The notes under the pieces were generated by a model. That model was not told the origin of the DNA, did not search any database, and was given only the letters and a program-made list of their open reading frames with translations. Positions 6,680 through 14,214 of a DNA stretch of 19,355 nt are shown here, one piece after another; the first letter of the stretch is position 1, and every line of letters starts with the position of its first letter. Source of the stretch: Gammaproteobacteria bacterium (lineage in GTDB: Bacteria > Pseudomonadota > Gammaproteobacteria > Arenicellales > Poriferihabitantaceae). The translations under genes were made by a program, and so were the position numbers. The stretch covers positions 1 to 19,355 of the forward strand of contig JAIBDK010000008.1 of assembly GCA_024679435.1 (NCBI GenBank). Direction: 5' to 3'.

Positions 6680-6973
6680 CTAAACTCTCACCTCTACCAA
6701 ATCCCGGGTTTTGTTTCGTGGATGAGAAACAGAACGAGCAGCAGTGGGAGCAACAGTGGGAGCAACAATATTTCTGATTTCGCCCAGCGGAGTATGATGA
6801 TCAAAGCGCATATTAACCCGGGGTTCGTTTTTTGAATCTTCCGGGGATTCAATAGTAGCCTTCCAGTGGAAACATGGGTTATCTACCTGATAGGGACGCA
6901 GTGGAGCAGTAATCAGCTCTGGGTGATCGTAGAGCATCTCATCGGTGACGGGAATGAAAACTTTGTGATTCAT
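6680..6973 (-). CDS. Small soluble protein of unknown function
   Basis: A 97-residue protein beginning MNHKVFIPVTDEMLYDHPEL. The ATG at 6973 follows GAGGG with a seven-base spacer, so the start is well supported. It has no signal peptide or membrane segment. The N-terminal half (to about residue 45, with NPCFHWKA) looks conserved and resembles small uncharacterised pseudomonad proteins I vaguely recall. The C-terminal part is basic and proline/alanine-rich and contains a VAPT-VAPT duplication encoded by a perfect 12-base tandem repeat. It converges with uvrD 51 bases away and diverges from the response regulator gene. No function can be assigned. Confidence 0.75.
   Translation of the reverse strand: MNHKVFIPVTDEMLYDHPELITAPLRPYQVDNPCFHWKATIESPEDSKNEPRVNMRFDHHTPLGEIRNIVAPTVAPTAARSVSHPRNKTRDLVEVRV
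6742..6765. repeat. 12-base tandem repeat, two copies
   Basis: CAGTGGGAGCAA occurs twice head-to-tail (6742-6753, 6754-6765), encoding VAPT-VAPT in the small minus-strand protein. Its period is a multiple of three, so gain or loss of copies would keep the frame. Confidence 0.9.
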
Positions 6974-7043
6974 CGATATACCCTCTGGTATAGTGTTCGG
7001 ATTTAAGCGTAATCTTCACGAAATTATTTTTCAGCTATGGATT

Positions 7044-7117
7044 TATAATTCGCTGATCGATATTACACTCTCTCTGGATGGCGTCAGGAGGGGTATTTGA
7101 TGGTAATGTTATGGTAG
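7044..7117 (+). promoter_or_regulatory. Leader of the response regulator gene: -10 box and five-codon ORF
   Basis: TATAAT (7044-7049) is a perfect -10 hexamer without a clear -35. Downstream, AGGAGGGG (7087-7094) is a strong ribosome binding site followed after five bases by ATG (7100), opening a five-codon frame MVMLW ending in TAG (7115-7117). A second possible -10, TATACT (7161-7166), lies nearer the gene. If transcription starts at the first box, the leader is about 150 bases long and contains this mini-ORF. Confidence 0.35.
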
Positions 7118-7209
7118 TAATCTGGCCTGAACGGCTATTTTTTGGGCTATTGTGATCCGGTATACTGCCTGGGACTGTTCCGTGTAATTTATTTTAAAAA
7201 GGAGACAAA

Positions 7210-7905
7210 ATGTCTAGAACTATTGCCATTGTTGAAGATGACGCTGATCAGCGGGAAAACTATTCTGATGCATTGGAATCCCAAGGGTATGTTGTGCAGG
7301 CCTATGCCAATAAAAAGCGGGCGCTCGAAGGCTTTCACCAGTCTCTTCCCGATCTCGCAATTCTCGATATAATGCTGGAGGATGAGATTGACGGGGGGTT
7401 TGATCTTTGCCGGGAGCTTCGGCATTTAAGCCCGAAATTGCCTATTATTTTTCTCACTGCCCGTGATAGTGATATTGATCGGGTATCCGGCTTACGACTG
7501 GATGCCTGGGATTACATTACCAAACCGGTAAACCTCCAGTTTCTCGCGGTTCGTGTATCCTCATTGTTCCGTATCGCCTCATCGGTGAAAAGTGAATCGG
7601 ATTACTCCTCCGCATTGGTATTAGGCGACCTTGAAATTGACCAGAACAGCATGTCTATAAGCTGGCGTGGACATCTTCTTCATCTGACACTAACAGAATT
7701 CTGGCTAATTGAAGCATTGGCCAGAAATCCCGGCCACGTTAAAACCTATGAAGCATTGATGCAAACCACTCGCCAAAGTTATGTGGAAAAAAACACCATC
7801 AACGGATATGTCCGTCGAATTCGTAAAAAGTTCAAGGAAGTCGATTCCTCATTTTCCATGATCCAGACAGTGTTCGGGGTCGGATATCGCTGGCAACCCG
7901 ACTAG
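7210..7905 (+). CDS. pdsR: PdsR-like response regulator, OmpR family
   Basis: A 231-residue two-component response regulator. The receiver domain (about 3-120) has the acidic pair D10/D11, phospho-acceptor D53 (LAILDIM), T83 and K105. The C-terminal winged helix (about 140-230) is of the OmpR/PhoB type, ending FGVGYRWQPD. The stretches MSRTIAIVEDD, LAILDI-L-DEIDGGF-LCREL and LPIIFLTARDSD-D-VSGLRL match my memory of the proteobacterial dedicated sortase system response regulator (TIGR03787). The usual GADDY before the K-P segment is here DAWDY. The start is firm: AAGGAG (7199-7204), five bases, ATG. It is followed 31 bases later by its kinase, so the two are co-transcribed. DNA targets are unknown; no sortase gene is in the window. 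The region 7200-7219 can pair with the candidate small RNA at 2745. Confidence 0.88.
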   Translation: MSRTIAIVEDDADQRENYSDALESQGYVVQAYANKKRALEGFHQSLPDLAILDIMLEDEIDGGFDLCRELRHLSPKLPIIFLTARDSDIDRVSGLRLDAWDYITKPVNLQFLAVRVSSLFRIASSVKSESDYSSALVLGDLEIDQNSMSISWRGHLLHLTLTEFWLIEALARNPGHVKTYEALMQTTRQSYVEKNTINGYVRRIRKKFKEVDSSFSMIQTVFGVGYRWQPD

Positions 7906-7936
7906 ATTGTCCGGGAATGACCCGGAACGGAAAGCA

Positions 7937-10156
7937 ATGTTAAGGACCCTTCGCACACTCAGTATTCGATCCAAACTACTCTGGATTGTGCTGTCGTTGC
8001 TGGTAATTCCCTGGATGGGTTATTACTATGCTCTGGAAATGAAACGGTTTTTGGTGCAGGGACAGCAGGATGCATTGCTACTTACAGCCAGTGGGATCGC
8101 CACGGTTTTAAATGATCGGTCAGACCTGTTTAATCCTGAAACCGGTGTTCCAGAGGTGCTGGGTGAGGAAAATGATCTATATGCGCATGAACTCAACAGT
8201 TTGATTCAGCTTGACGGAAAGACAGCTGACTGGGAATCGATCGAGCAATACGCCAGCTACTATACCGGAAATGAACTTCTGTATTGTAGTGCAGATTACG
8301 ACCCAGATTCGTTTTCTCTCAAAAACATCATAGGTTATTTTGAAAATTATCTGTACGCACTGTTTGAGATAAATGATAGTCAGTTGATTTATCGAGACCT
8401 CGAACGAGTTTCTCTGGATTCCAGCGATCAAATAAGAATGCTGGTCCAGCGCCCCAATGGAACATTAGAACACTATCTATTACTCGCTGCCGAGCCGGGC
8501 AGAATGAGCGTGTTTCTTGTGGATGAAGATTGGGAACTCCCTCTGGAGGGCGATGATGTCACCGCATTTACTGCCGAAATGGCCGAAACCGAATGGGGCT
8601 ATCGAATCGAGTTGCGAATTCCTCGGGAGTTCATAAGTTATCGCTCAAGAATCGGCTTTTTCGTTGTTGATGTCGATGATGCCGAAACCCGTAAAATAGC
8701 CCAGATCATTTCCACTTCTCCTGAATTATCGGATGAGGGAGCCGGCCAAATTCTGATTACTTCACCAGAGCTCACCAAAATTCTGAAAGGTCTGGATCGC
8801 CCACAATCAAGAATCTGGATTCTTGATAATCTACAACGAGTTCGCGCCGTAGTAGGTGGGCTTTCAGCAGCGGCACCTTCTGAGTCCAGTATCGAAGCCG
8901 AGGAAAGCTTCCTTGTACAAATGTATCGATCAGGTCAAAAACATGTGGACAATCTGCTTCGACGACCCCCTGCTCAATTTACCGACTTTTCACCCGAAGT
9001 CACCCACCGCCCTGATAAAATTTTCACAACTATACTTAAAGGCACACCCCGGGTAGAAGAACGCCCCTCTTTAGATCAAAAAACCCAGATTGTAGTGGCA
9101 GGTTATCCCATAAAAAGCGGTGAAGAAATTATGGGCGCTGTGATTGTTGAACAAAGTAGTCACGCCATACTCGCATTGCAGTATCAATTGTTGAGAAGCC
9201 TTACTCTGGTCACAATTCTGGTATTTTTCTTTGTTCTGGTAACCCTTTTTATATTTGCCTGGCGCCTCACCGTTCGGGTTCGCAGGTTATACAACACTAC
9301 AGAACAGGCAATTACCGCCGAAGGTCGTGTACTTGAAGAAAAAATACCCAAACGTATTTATCCCAAAGATGAACTGGGGGATTTGGGACGCAGTATCACC
9401 AGTATGCTTCAGCGACTATCTGGTTATACCCGTTACCTGGAAGGTATGCCGGACACTCTGGCTCACGAAATGAATAATCCTCTTAACGTAGTCAGCTCAT
9501 CATTACAAATACTCGAAGCAGATATGCCGGAAATCCAGAAAAACAAACATATGCAACGGGCCACGAATGGTGTTAACCGATTACGGATTATTCTCACCAA
9601 TCTCACCGAAGCGGCTAACCTTGAAGAGGCCATGCGCGATGAAATAAAGGAGCCAGTAGATTTATCGGAAATTATTCCGGAGTTTGTGGATGGTTATCGC
9701 AGCAGTCATCAGGGAATCCAGTTTCAGCTTCAATTACCCCGGACACCGCTGGTGATCAGAAGTAGCCCCGACCATCTGGCACAGATGCTTGATAAACTGG
9801 TGGACAACGCGGTTCAGTTTTCTTGCGAAGAAAAGCCAGTCGTAGTTCGTATCCGAAAGGTTGGAGACTGCGCCGAAATATCAGTATTGAACGAAGGCCC
9901 GGAGGTGCCAGAAAGCATCCGTGACCGTTTATTCGATCCCATGGTGTCCTACGGCAAAACTAATGCGAAACACTCACATCTTGGATTGGGATTATTCGTG
10001 GTTCGACTAATCGCCGAATATCACAAAGGAACCGCCTGGGCAGAAAACCGAATTGACCATCAGGGAGTTTGCGTTACTGTTTCTATACCTTTGCCAGGCT
10101 CAGAGCACTCGCGCAAGGAACCTAATCTTAAGAATACTCACAGTACCATGAATTGA
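7937..10156 (+). CDS. pdsS: PdsS-like sensor histidine kinase
   Basis: A 739-residue inner-membrane sensor kinase. TM1 is at about 13-32 (ends VIPWMGYYY) and TM2 at about 422-441, flanking a periplasmic domain of some 390 residues. A HAMP-like linker (about 443-495) is followed by the H box with H510 (LAHEMNNPLN), N box with N624 (LVDNAVQFS) and glycine box LGLGLFVV (682-689). The N-terminal GYYYALEMKRFLVQGQQDAL and ATVLNDRSDLF match the dedicated sortase histidine kinase (TIGR03785) as I remember it. Within the sensor, LDGKTADWE and later ETEWGYRIELRIPREF resemble a family 9 carbohydrate-binding or DOMON-like fold. I chose the ATG at 7937, with GGAAAG just upstream; an in-frame TTG at 7907 lacks a ribosome binding site. 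It overlaps the convergent gene at 10128 by 29 bases. Confidence 0.87.
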   Translation: MLRTLRTLSIRSKLLWIVLSLLVIPWMGYYYALEMKRFLVQGQQDALLLTASGIATVLNDRSDLFNPETGVPEVLGEENDLYAHELNSLIQLDGKTADWESIEQYASYYTGNELLYCSADYDPDSFSLKNIIGYFENYLYALFEINDSQLIYRDLERVSLDSSDQIRMLVQRPNGTLEHYLLLAAEPGRMSVFLVDEDWELPLEGDDVTAFTAEMAETEWGYRIELRIPREFISYRSRIGFFVVDVDDAETRKIAQIISTSPELSDEGAGQILITSPELTKILKGLDRPQSRIWILDNLQRVRAVVGGLSAAAPSESSIEAEESFLVQMYRSGQKHVDNLLRRPPAQFTDFSPEVTHRPDKIFTTILKGTPRVEERPSLDQKTQIVVAGYPIKSGEEIMGAVIVEQSSHAILALQYQLLRSLTLVTILVFFFVLVTLFIFAWRLTVRVRRLYNTTEQAITAEGRVLEEKIPKRIYPKDELGDLGRSITSMLQRLSGYTRYLEGMPDTLAHEMNNPLNVVSSSLQILEADMPEIQKNKHMQRATNGVNRLRIILTNLTEAANLEEAMRDEIKEPVDLSEIIPEFVDGYRSSHQGIQFQLQLPRTPLVIRSSPDHLAQMLDKLVDNAVQFSCEEKPVVVRIRKVGDCAEISVLNEGPEVPESIRDRLFDPMVSYGKTNAKHSHLGLGLFVVRLIAEYHKGTAWAENRIDHQGVCVTVSIPLPGSEHSRKEPNLKNTHSTMN

Positions 10157-10553
10157 TTTCAATGTTTTTATCCTGGCTGAGAAACCACTCGGTCCCTTTA
10201 ACCAGCTTTGTTTGCGGCTGATCGACGTCAAAATCTGCATTCTTGTACGTTCTGCCGTGCCATTTCGCCGAAACTTCGCTACCCGCAGCGCAGTTTTCAC
10301 CGGAATACAGAACACAATAGGCATACCCCACCTGGGCGAACCGAAAAATCTTTTTGGTTTTAAATGAAGATTGACAACCCGCCTCATTGCTATCTCCCAT
10401 CCATTTTAGTCGGATAGGCTGACCTTTTTTATTTAGCTTATACATGCGTATTTTTCCGTGGTCATGGGAAAATACTGTTTGAGGTATTGATAAGCCCGCT
10501 AAAAAAGCAATCTGGGTCAGGGTAATAATTACCCGAAAAGCACACCGCCTCAC
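10128..10553 (-). CDS. Small exported four-cysteine protein, unknown
   Basis: A 141-residue protein with a signal peptide (about 1-29, ending TVFS before HDHGK). The mature part has exactly four cysteines (C60, C80, C88, C138), which could make two disulfides in the periplasm. No family is recognised. The start is GTG at 10553, overlapping the stop of the upstream gene as GTGA, so it is translationally coupled to it. Its last 29 bases overlap the end of the convergent sensor kinase gene. There is no haem motif or lipobox. Confidence 0.7.
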   Translation of the reverse strand: MRRCAFRVIITLTQIAFLAGLSIPQTVFSHDHGKIRMYKLNKKGQPIRLKWMGDSNEAGCQSSFKTKKIFRFAQVGYAYCVLYSGENCAAGSEVSAKWHGRTYKNADFDVDQPQTKLVKGTEWFLSQDKNIEINSWYCEYS

Positions 10554-10885
10554 CAGCTACCCAGTTTCCATTGACGAACGTTCTGAGTATCCCCAAGTTG
10601 ACTCTCCTCAGCAGACCAGACAGTATCGTTGCGCTTATTTTGATATATTTCGGTTACGCCGTTATTCCATTTCACAGTTACCCGCTCCAAACGACCAGCA
10701 ACCCTTAATTCCTGTAGTTCGTAGTCCTGGTTTTTCTTTACTATCAAATCTTCAGGAATCAAAAGTTGTTGCTCTTCCTCGTTAGCTTCCTGTGCCATGG
10801 CGATTGGAAAAGCGATATCTGATCCGGCCCCGGAAATCAGTATAAATGCGCTTGCAGAAACTACCCCGGTCATTATTCTATTCAA
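10550..10885 (-). CDS. DUF2782-like exported protein
   Basis: A 111-residue protein. A signal peptide is likely (about 1-31, cleavage near IAMA-QE). The mature region has the pattern VKKNQDYELQELRVAGRLER then VTVKWNNGVTEIYQN and a tryptophan-ending tail RQWKLGSW, which fits DUF2782, a small uncharacterised gammaproteobacterial family. In Pseudomonas, as I recall, the homologue also lies beside polA, which supports the call. I chose TTG at 10885 because GGAGG lies ten bases upstream; the ATG at 10873 (residue 5) would be 22 bases away. It is divergent from polA and first in a two-gene unit with the four-cysteine protein. Confidence 0.72.
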   Translation of the reverse strand: MNRIMTGVVSASAFILISGAGSDIAFPIAMAQEANEEEQQLLIPEDLIVKKNQDYELQELRVAGRLERVTVKWNNGVTEIYQNKRNDTVWSAEESQLGDTQNVRQWKLGSW

Positions 10886-11033
10886 TTTTTTATCGCCTCC
10901 GCGTTTTACACGAACTTTAATTTGAGCACTTCAGGTTGAAGGCCTGAAAGTTCCATCGATCATCATTTTATCACGATTCATTTAGCGCGGGTCTATGGTG
11001 ATATAAACTTAAAGCTTAGAGCCTAAAGTTCAA

Positions 11034-11081
11034 GGCCTTGGCCAAGGCCATTGATACAAACGCAACTAATAATGACATAAT
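11034..11081 (+). promoter_or_regulatory. polA promoter with 16-base palindrome
   Basis: A -35 candidate TTGATA (11051-11056) and a -10 CATAAT (11076-11081), each five of six to consensus, are 19 bases apart. The -10 is preceded by TG (11073-11074), an extended -10 that would compensate for the long spacer. The predicted start is near 11088, 28 bases before the polA ATG. Immediately upstream is a perfect 16-base palindrome, GGCCTTGGCCAAGGCC (11034-11049). Confidence 0.45.
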
Positions 11082-11115
11082 AGCCTGAATCCTCACTTAA
11101 TTTTAATACCCCTAT

Positions 11116-13854
11116 ATGTCTCCAGATAAAGAAATCATCCTGGTGGATGGTGCCTCCTTTCTTTTTCGCGCCTATCATGCGATGGGACGCGCACCTCTAA
11201 CTACCGCAGACGGTCGCACCACCCAGGCAGTTTTTGGGATGATCAATATGCTAAGAAGCCTGATAAAGGAACACCAACCCTCCCATATCGCAGTAATCAT
11301 GGATGCCAAAGGCAAGAACTTTCGTCATGAACTGTATGCTCAATACAAGGCAAACCGGCCGCCAATGCCGGATGATCTGCGCGAACAACTGCAGTACATC
11401 AAAAAAATCATTCCCGCTATGGGCCTACCAATGATTTCAATAAGCGGTGTCGAAGCTGATGATGTCATAGGGACCCTTTCCCAACAGGCTACCCGCCAGG
11501 GGTTTCGAACCATGATTGTGAGCTCTGATAAAGATCTTACGCAACTGATCAATGACCGGGTTGAAATGGTCGATACGATGAAAAATACCCGCCTCGATCC
11601 CCAAGGCGTTGTAGACAAGTTCGGCGTGCCTCCAGAGCGTATTGTCGAATATCTCGCGCTCGTAGGAGATGCATCCGACAACATTCCCGGGGTGCCCAAA
11701 GTCGGCCCAAAAACGGCCAGCAGATGGTTAAATGAATACGGAGACCTCGATACTTTAATAGCCAACGGCGACAAGCTCACGGGTAAGGTAGGGGAACACT
11801 TCAGGGACAATCAGAATCAACTCGCCCTGTCCCGAAAGCTAACGACAATCAAATGTGATGTGGAACTTGAGCAGTCCCCGAAAGAACTGGTTAGAATGGA
11901 TATCGATGTTGATTTATTGAAGGACTATTATACGGATCTTGAGTTTCGATCATGGCTAAAGGAACTGGATAGAGAAAACGGCGGTATTGCCGGCTCATCA
12001 GGTGCTCCAAACGATAATTCTAGCCATGACATAAACGAGAAAAAAACCGCGGTCTATGAAACCATTCTTAATGAAGATGACCTTAGCAAATGGATCAAGC
12101 GGTTGTCTGACTCAGAAATTTTTGCAATTGATACTGAGACTACATCGTTGGATGCCCAGCAGGCAAATCTTGTCGGCATTTCTTTTTGTGTCGAACCCGG
12201 GGAAGCGGCCTACCTTCCGATTGGGCACAACTATACTGGTGTCCCGCAACAACTCCCTTACAAAGAAACAATAGAAAAATTGCGACCTCTGCTTGCAGAC
12301 CCTGATCAGGCAAAGACAGGCCAAAACCTGAAGTACGATATTGAGGTTCTTCAAAATGCCGGAGTTGATTTGCGCGGTGTTACTCATGACACAATGCTTA
12401 TGTCGTATGTGCTTGATGCCGGTAATACAAGACACGACATGGATACACTCGCAAAGAAGCTTCTTGGCAAGGAGACCATCAAATTCTCGGACGTGGCGGG
12501 AAAGGGAAAAAATCAATTAACCTTTGACCAGGTTGAAATTGAAAAGGCAACGCCTTATGCAGCAGAGGATGCCGATATTACCTTGCAATTGCATCGAATA
12601 CTGGTGGAGTCACTCGACAAAAATGAAAAATTGTTGAGCGTGTTCAAAAATATCGAAATGCCATTACTCAGCGCACTAGTCCGCACTGAAACCAACGGGG
12701 TAAAAATTGATGCTGTTCGACTCCGAACCCAGAGCGTCGAGATTACTAAACGACTGGCGGATATCGAAAAACAGGCTCACGAACTGGCGGGGGAGCCATT
12801 TAACATTGGTTCTCCAAAACAAATTCAGGAAATTCTTTACGAAAAGCAGGGGTTACCCGTGCTACGCAAAACCCCTAAAGGTCAACCCTCTACAGCTGAA
12901 AATGTCCTTCAGGAGCTTGCCGCAGACTATGAACTCCCCCAATTAATACTTGAACATCGGGGGCTTGCTAAACTCAAAAGCACCTACACGGACAAACTTC
13001 CTGAGCTGATTCACCCAAAAACTGGAAGAATTCATACCTCTTATCATCAGGCTGTCGCGGCCACGGGAAGGCTTTCTTCATCCGACCCCAATCTTCAGAA
13101 CATCCCTGTACGTTCCGAAGAAGGCAGAAGAATCAGAGAAGCATTTATTCCGGAGAAAGGAAATATACTGCTGGCCGCTGACTATTCCCAAATTGAACTT
13201 CGGATTATGGCCCATCTTTCTGGTGATAAAGGGCTGGTTACAGCATTCAACAACAACATAGATGTACATAGTGCGACTGCTGCAGAGGTTTTCGAAACCA
13301 CGCCGGAACAGGTTGATGAAGAACAACGGCGCAGGGCAAAAGCCATCAATTTTGGATTGATATACGGTATGTCGGCATTCGGTCTAGCCAGACAGCTAAA
13401 AATAGAACAAAAACAAGCCCGAGAATACATCGAAATATACTTTGACCGGTATCCAGGCGTTCTTGAATACATGAATTCAACTAAAGAAGGTGCACGTGAA
13501 CTGGGTTATGTGGAAACCCTGTTTGGAAGACGATTGAACCTTCCAGATATCAATGCCAAAAACGCAGTTGTCAGGCAATATGCAGAACGAACTGCGATAA
13601 ATGCACCAATGCAGGGAACCGCGGCAGATCTTATAAAGCTTGCCATGCTCGCTATTGACCAGTGGCTGCTGGAGAATCAGTCCAGCAGTAAAATTATTAT
13701 GCAGGTTCACGATGAGCTGGTATTCGAAATTGAATCTAAAAATAAGCAGCAAATGACGGACCTTGCCAGAACACTGATGTGTGGTGTTGCGGAACTTTCG
13801 GTTCCATTAGTCGTTGATATTGGCTCTGGCCAAAACTGGAAAGAAGCTCATTAA
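11116..13854 (+). CDS. polA: DNA polymerase I
   Basis: A 912-residue family A polymerase for Okazaki fragment maturation and repair gap filling. The N-terminal 5'-nuclease domain (about 1-290) has ILVDGASFLFRAYHA and GVEADDVIG. The 3'-5' proofreading exonuclease (about 310-500) keeps all carboxylates: D339 and E341 (IDTETTSLD), D408 (NLKYD), Y481 and D485 (YAAED). The polymerase domain has motif A with D689 (ADYSQIELR), motif B R738-K742-F746-Y750 (RRRAKAINFGLIYG) and motif C with D866 (VHDELVFE). All three activities should be intact, unlike many bacterial PolI proteins that have lost proofreading. The ATG at 11116 has little Shine-Dalgarno sequence, but the N-terminus aligns with E. coli. 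A terminator candidate follows at 13881-13917. Confidence 0.98.
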   Translation: MSPDKEIILVDGASFLFRAYHAMGRAPLTTADGRTTQAVFGMINMLRSLIKEHQPSHIAVIMDAKGKNFRHELYAQYKANRPPMPDDLREQLQYIKKIIPAMGLPMISISGVEADDVIGTLSQQATRQGFRTMIVSSDKDLTQLINDRVEMVDTMKNTRLDPQGVVDKFGVPPERIVEYLALVGDASDNIPGVPKVGPKTASRWLNEYGDLDTLIANGDKLTGKVGEHFRDNQNQLALSRKLTTIKCDVELEQSPKELVRMDIDVDLLKDYYTDLEFRSWLKELDRENGGIAGSSGAPNDNSSHDINEKKTAVYETILNEDDLSKWIKRLSDSEIFAIDTETTSLDAQQANLVGISFCVEPGEAAYLPIGHNYTGVPQQLPYKETIEKLRPLLADPDQAKTGQNLKYDIEVLQNAGVDLRGVTHDTMLMSYVLDAGNTRHDMDTLAKKLLGKETIKFSDVAGKGKNQLTFDQVEIEKATPYAAEDADITLQLHRILVESLDKNEKLLSVFKNIEMPLLSALVRTETNGVKIDAVRLRTQSVEITKRLADIEKQAHELAGEPFNIGSPKQIQEILYEKQGLPVLRKTPKGQPSTAENVLQELAADYELPQLILEHRGLAKLKSTYTDKLPELIHPKTGRIHTSYHQAVAATGRLSSSDPNLQNIPVRSEEGRRIREAFIPEKGNILLAADYSQIELRIMAHLSGDKGLVTAFNNNIDVHSATAAEVFETTPEQVDEEQRRRAKAINFGLIYGMSAFGLARQLKIEQKQAREYIEIYFDRYPGVLEYMNSTKEGARELGYVETLFGRRLNLPDINAKNAVVRQYAERTAINAPMQGTAADLIKLAMLAIDQWLLENQSSSKIIMQVHDELVFEIESKNKQQMTDLARTLMCGVAELSVPLVVDIGSGQNWKEAH

Positions 13855-14214
13855 AATTATAGAGCGTTATGCACTCAGAAGTTCAATCCATTTTAAAAAG
13901 AAATGGGAACATTTTTTTGATCTGGATGTTTGTACTCGAATATTGTTGGCAACCTATCGAACTGTTGCGGAATTACTGGACGCATTATTAAGAAAACCCA
14001 TAATTCCAGATACCCGTATCGGTCAATTCAAATCCGTTATCATTTCTCGGCGCCAACTCCGCCTTCACATGAATTAAAAACAACAATCCTTAGAAATTAG
14101 TCACGCCATTTTCAAGTAAGTCTAAATTCTTGCCCGTTGCAGAATTTTCCTGCTTGAGGCAATATATTGGGTCTATGAGATAGATTTAGTCTGAAATTTA
14201 GCAGGAGACAGGAG
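13855..14214. other. polA-cfa intergenic region
   Basis: Apart from the terminator candidate and the cfa ribosome binding site, nothing specific is seen. An open frame at 13814-14077 begins inside polA at TTG, runs through the terminator hairpin and has no ribosome binding site, so it is not called. In enterics the Spot 42 RNA gene lies downstream of polA; I see no CRP site or Spot 42-like sequence here. Confidence 0.5.
13881..13917 (+). terminator. Probable polA terminator
   Basis: CCATTT (13888-13893) pairs with AAATGG (13901-13906) over a seven-base loop. GTTC (13881-13884) can pair with GAAC (13907-13910) outside a three-base bulge. A T7 run follows (13912-13918). The stem is AT-rich and imperfect, so efficiency is uncertain. 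Confidence 0.5.

Noticed and set aside
7149..7166. CRP-type site before the response regulator gene
   Set aside because: Only one half-site (TGTGA) is present; the second half does not match.
13814..14077. 87-codon frame across the end of polA
   Set aside because: Starts with TTG inside polA, has no ribosome binding site and spans the terminator hairpin.
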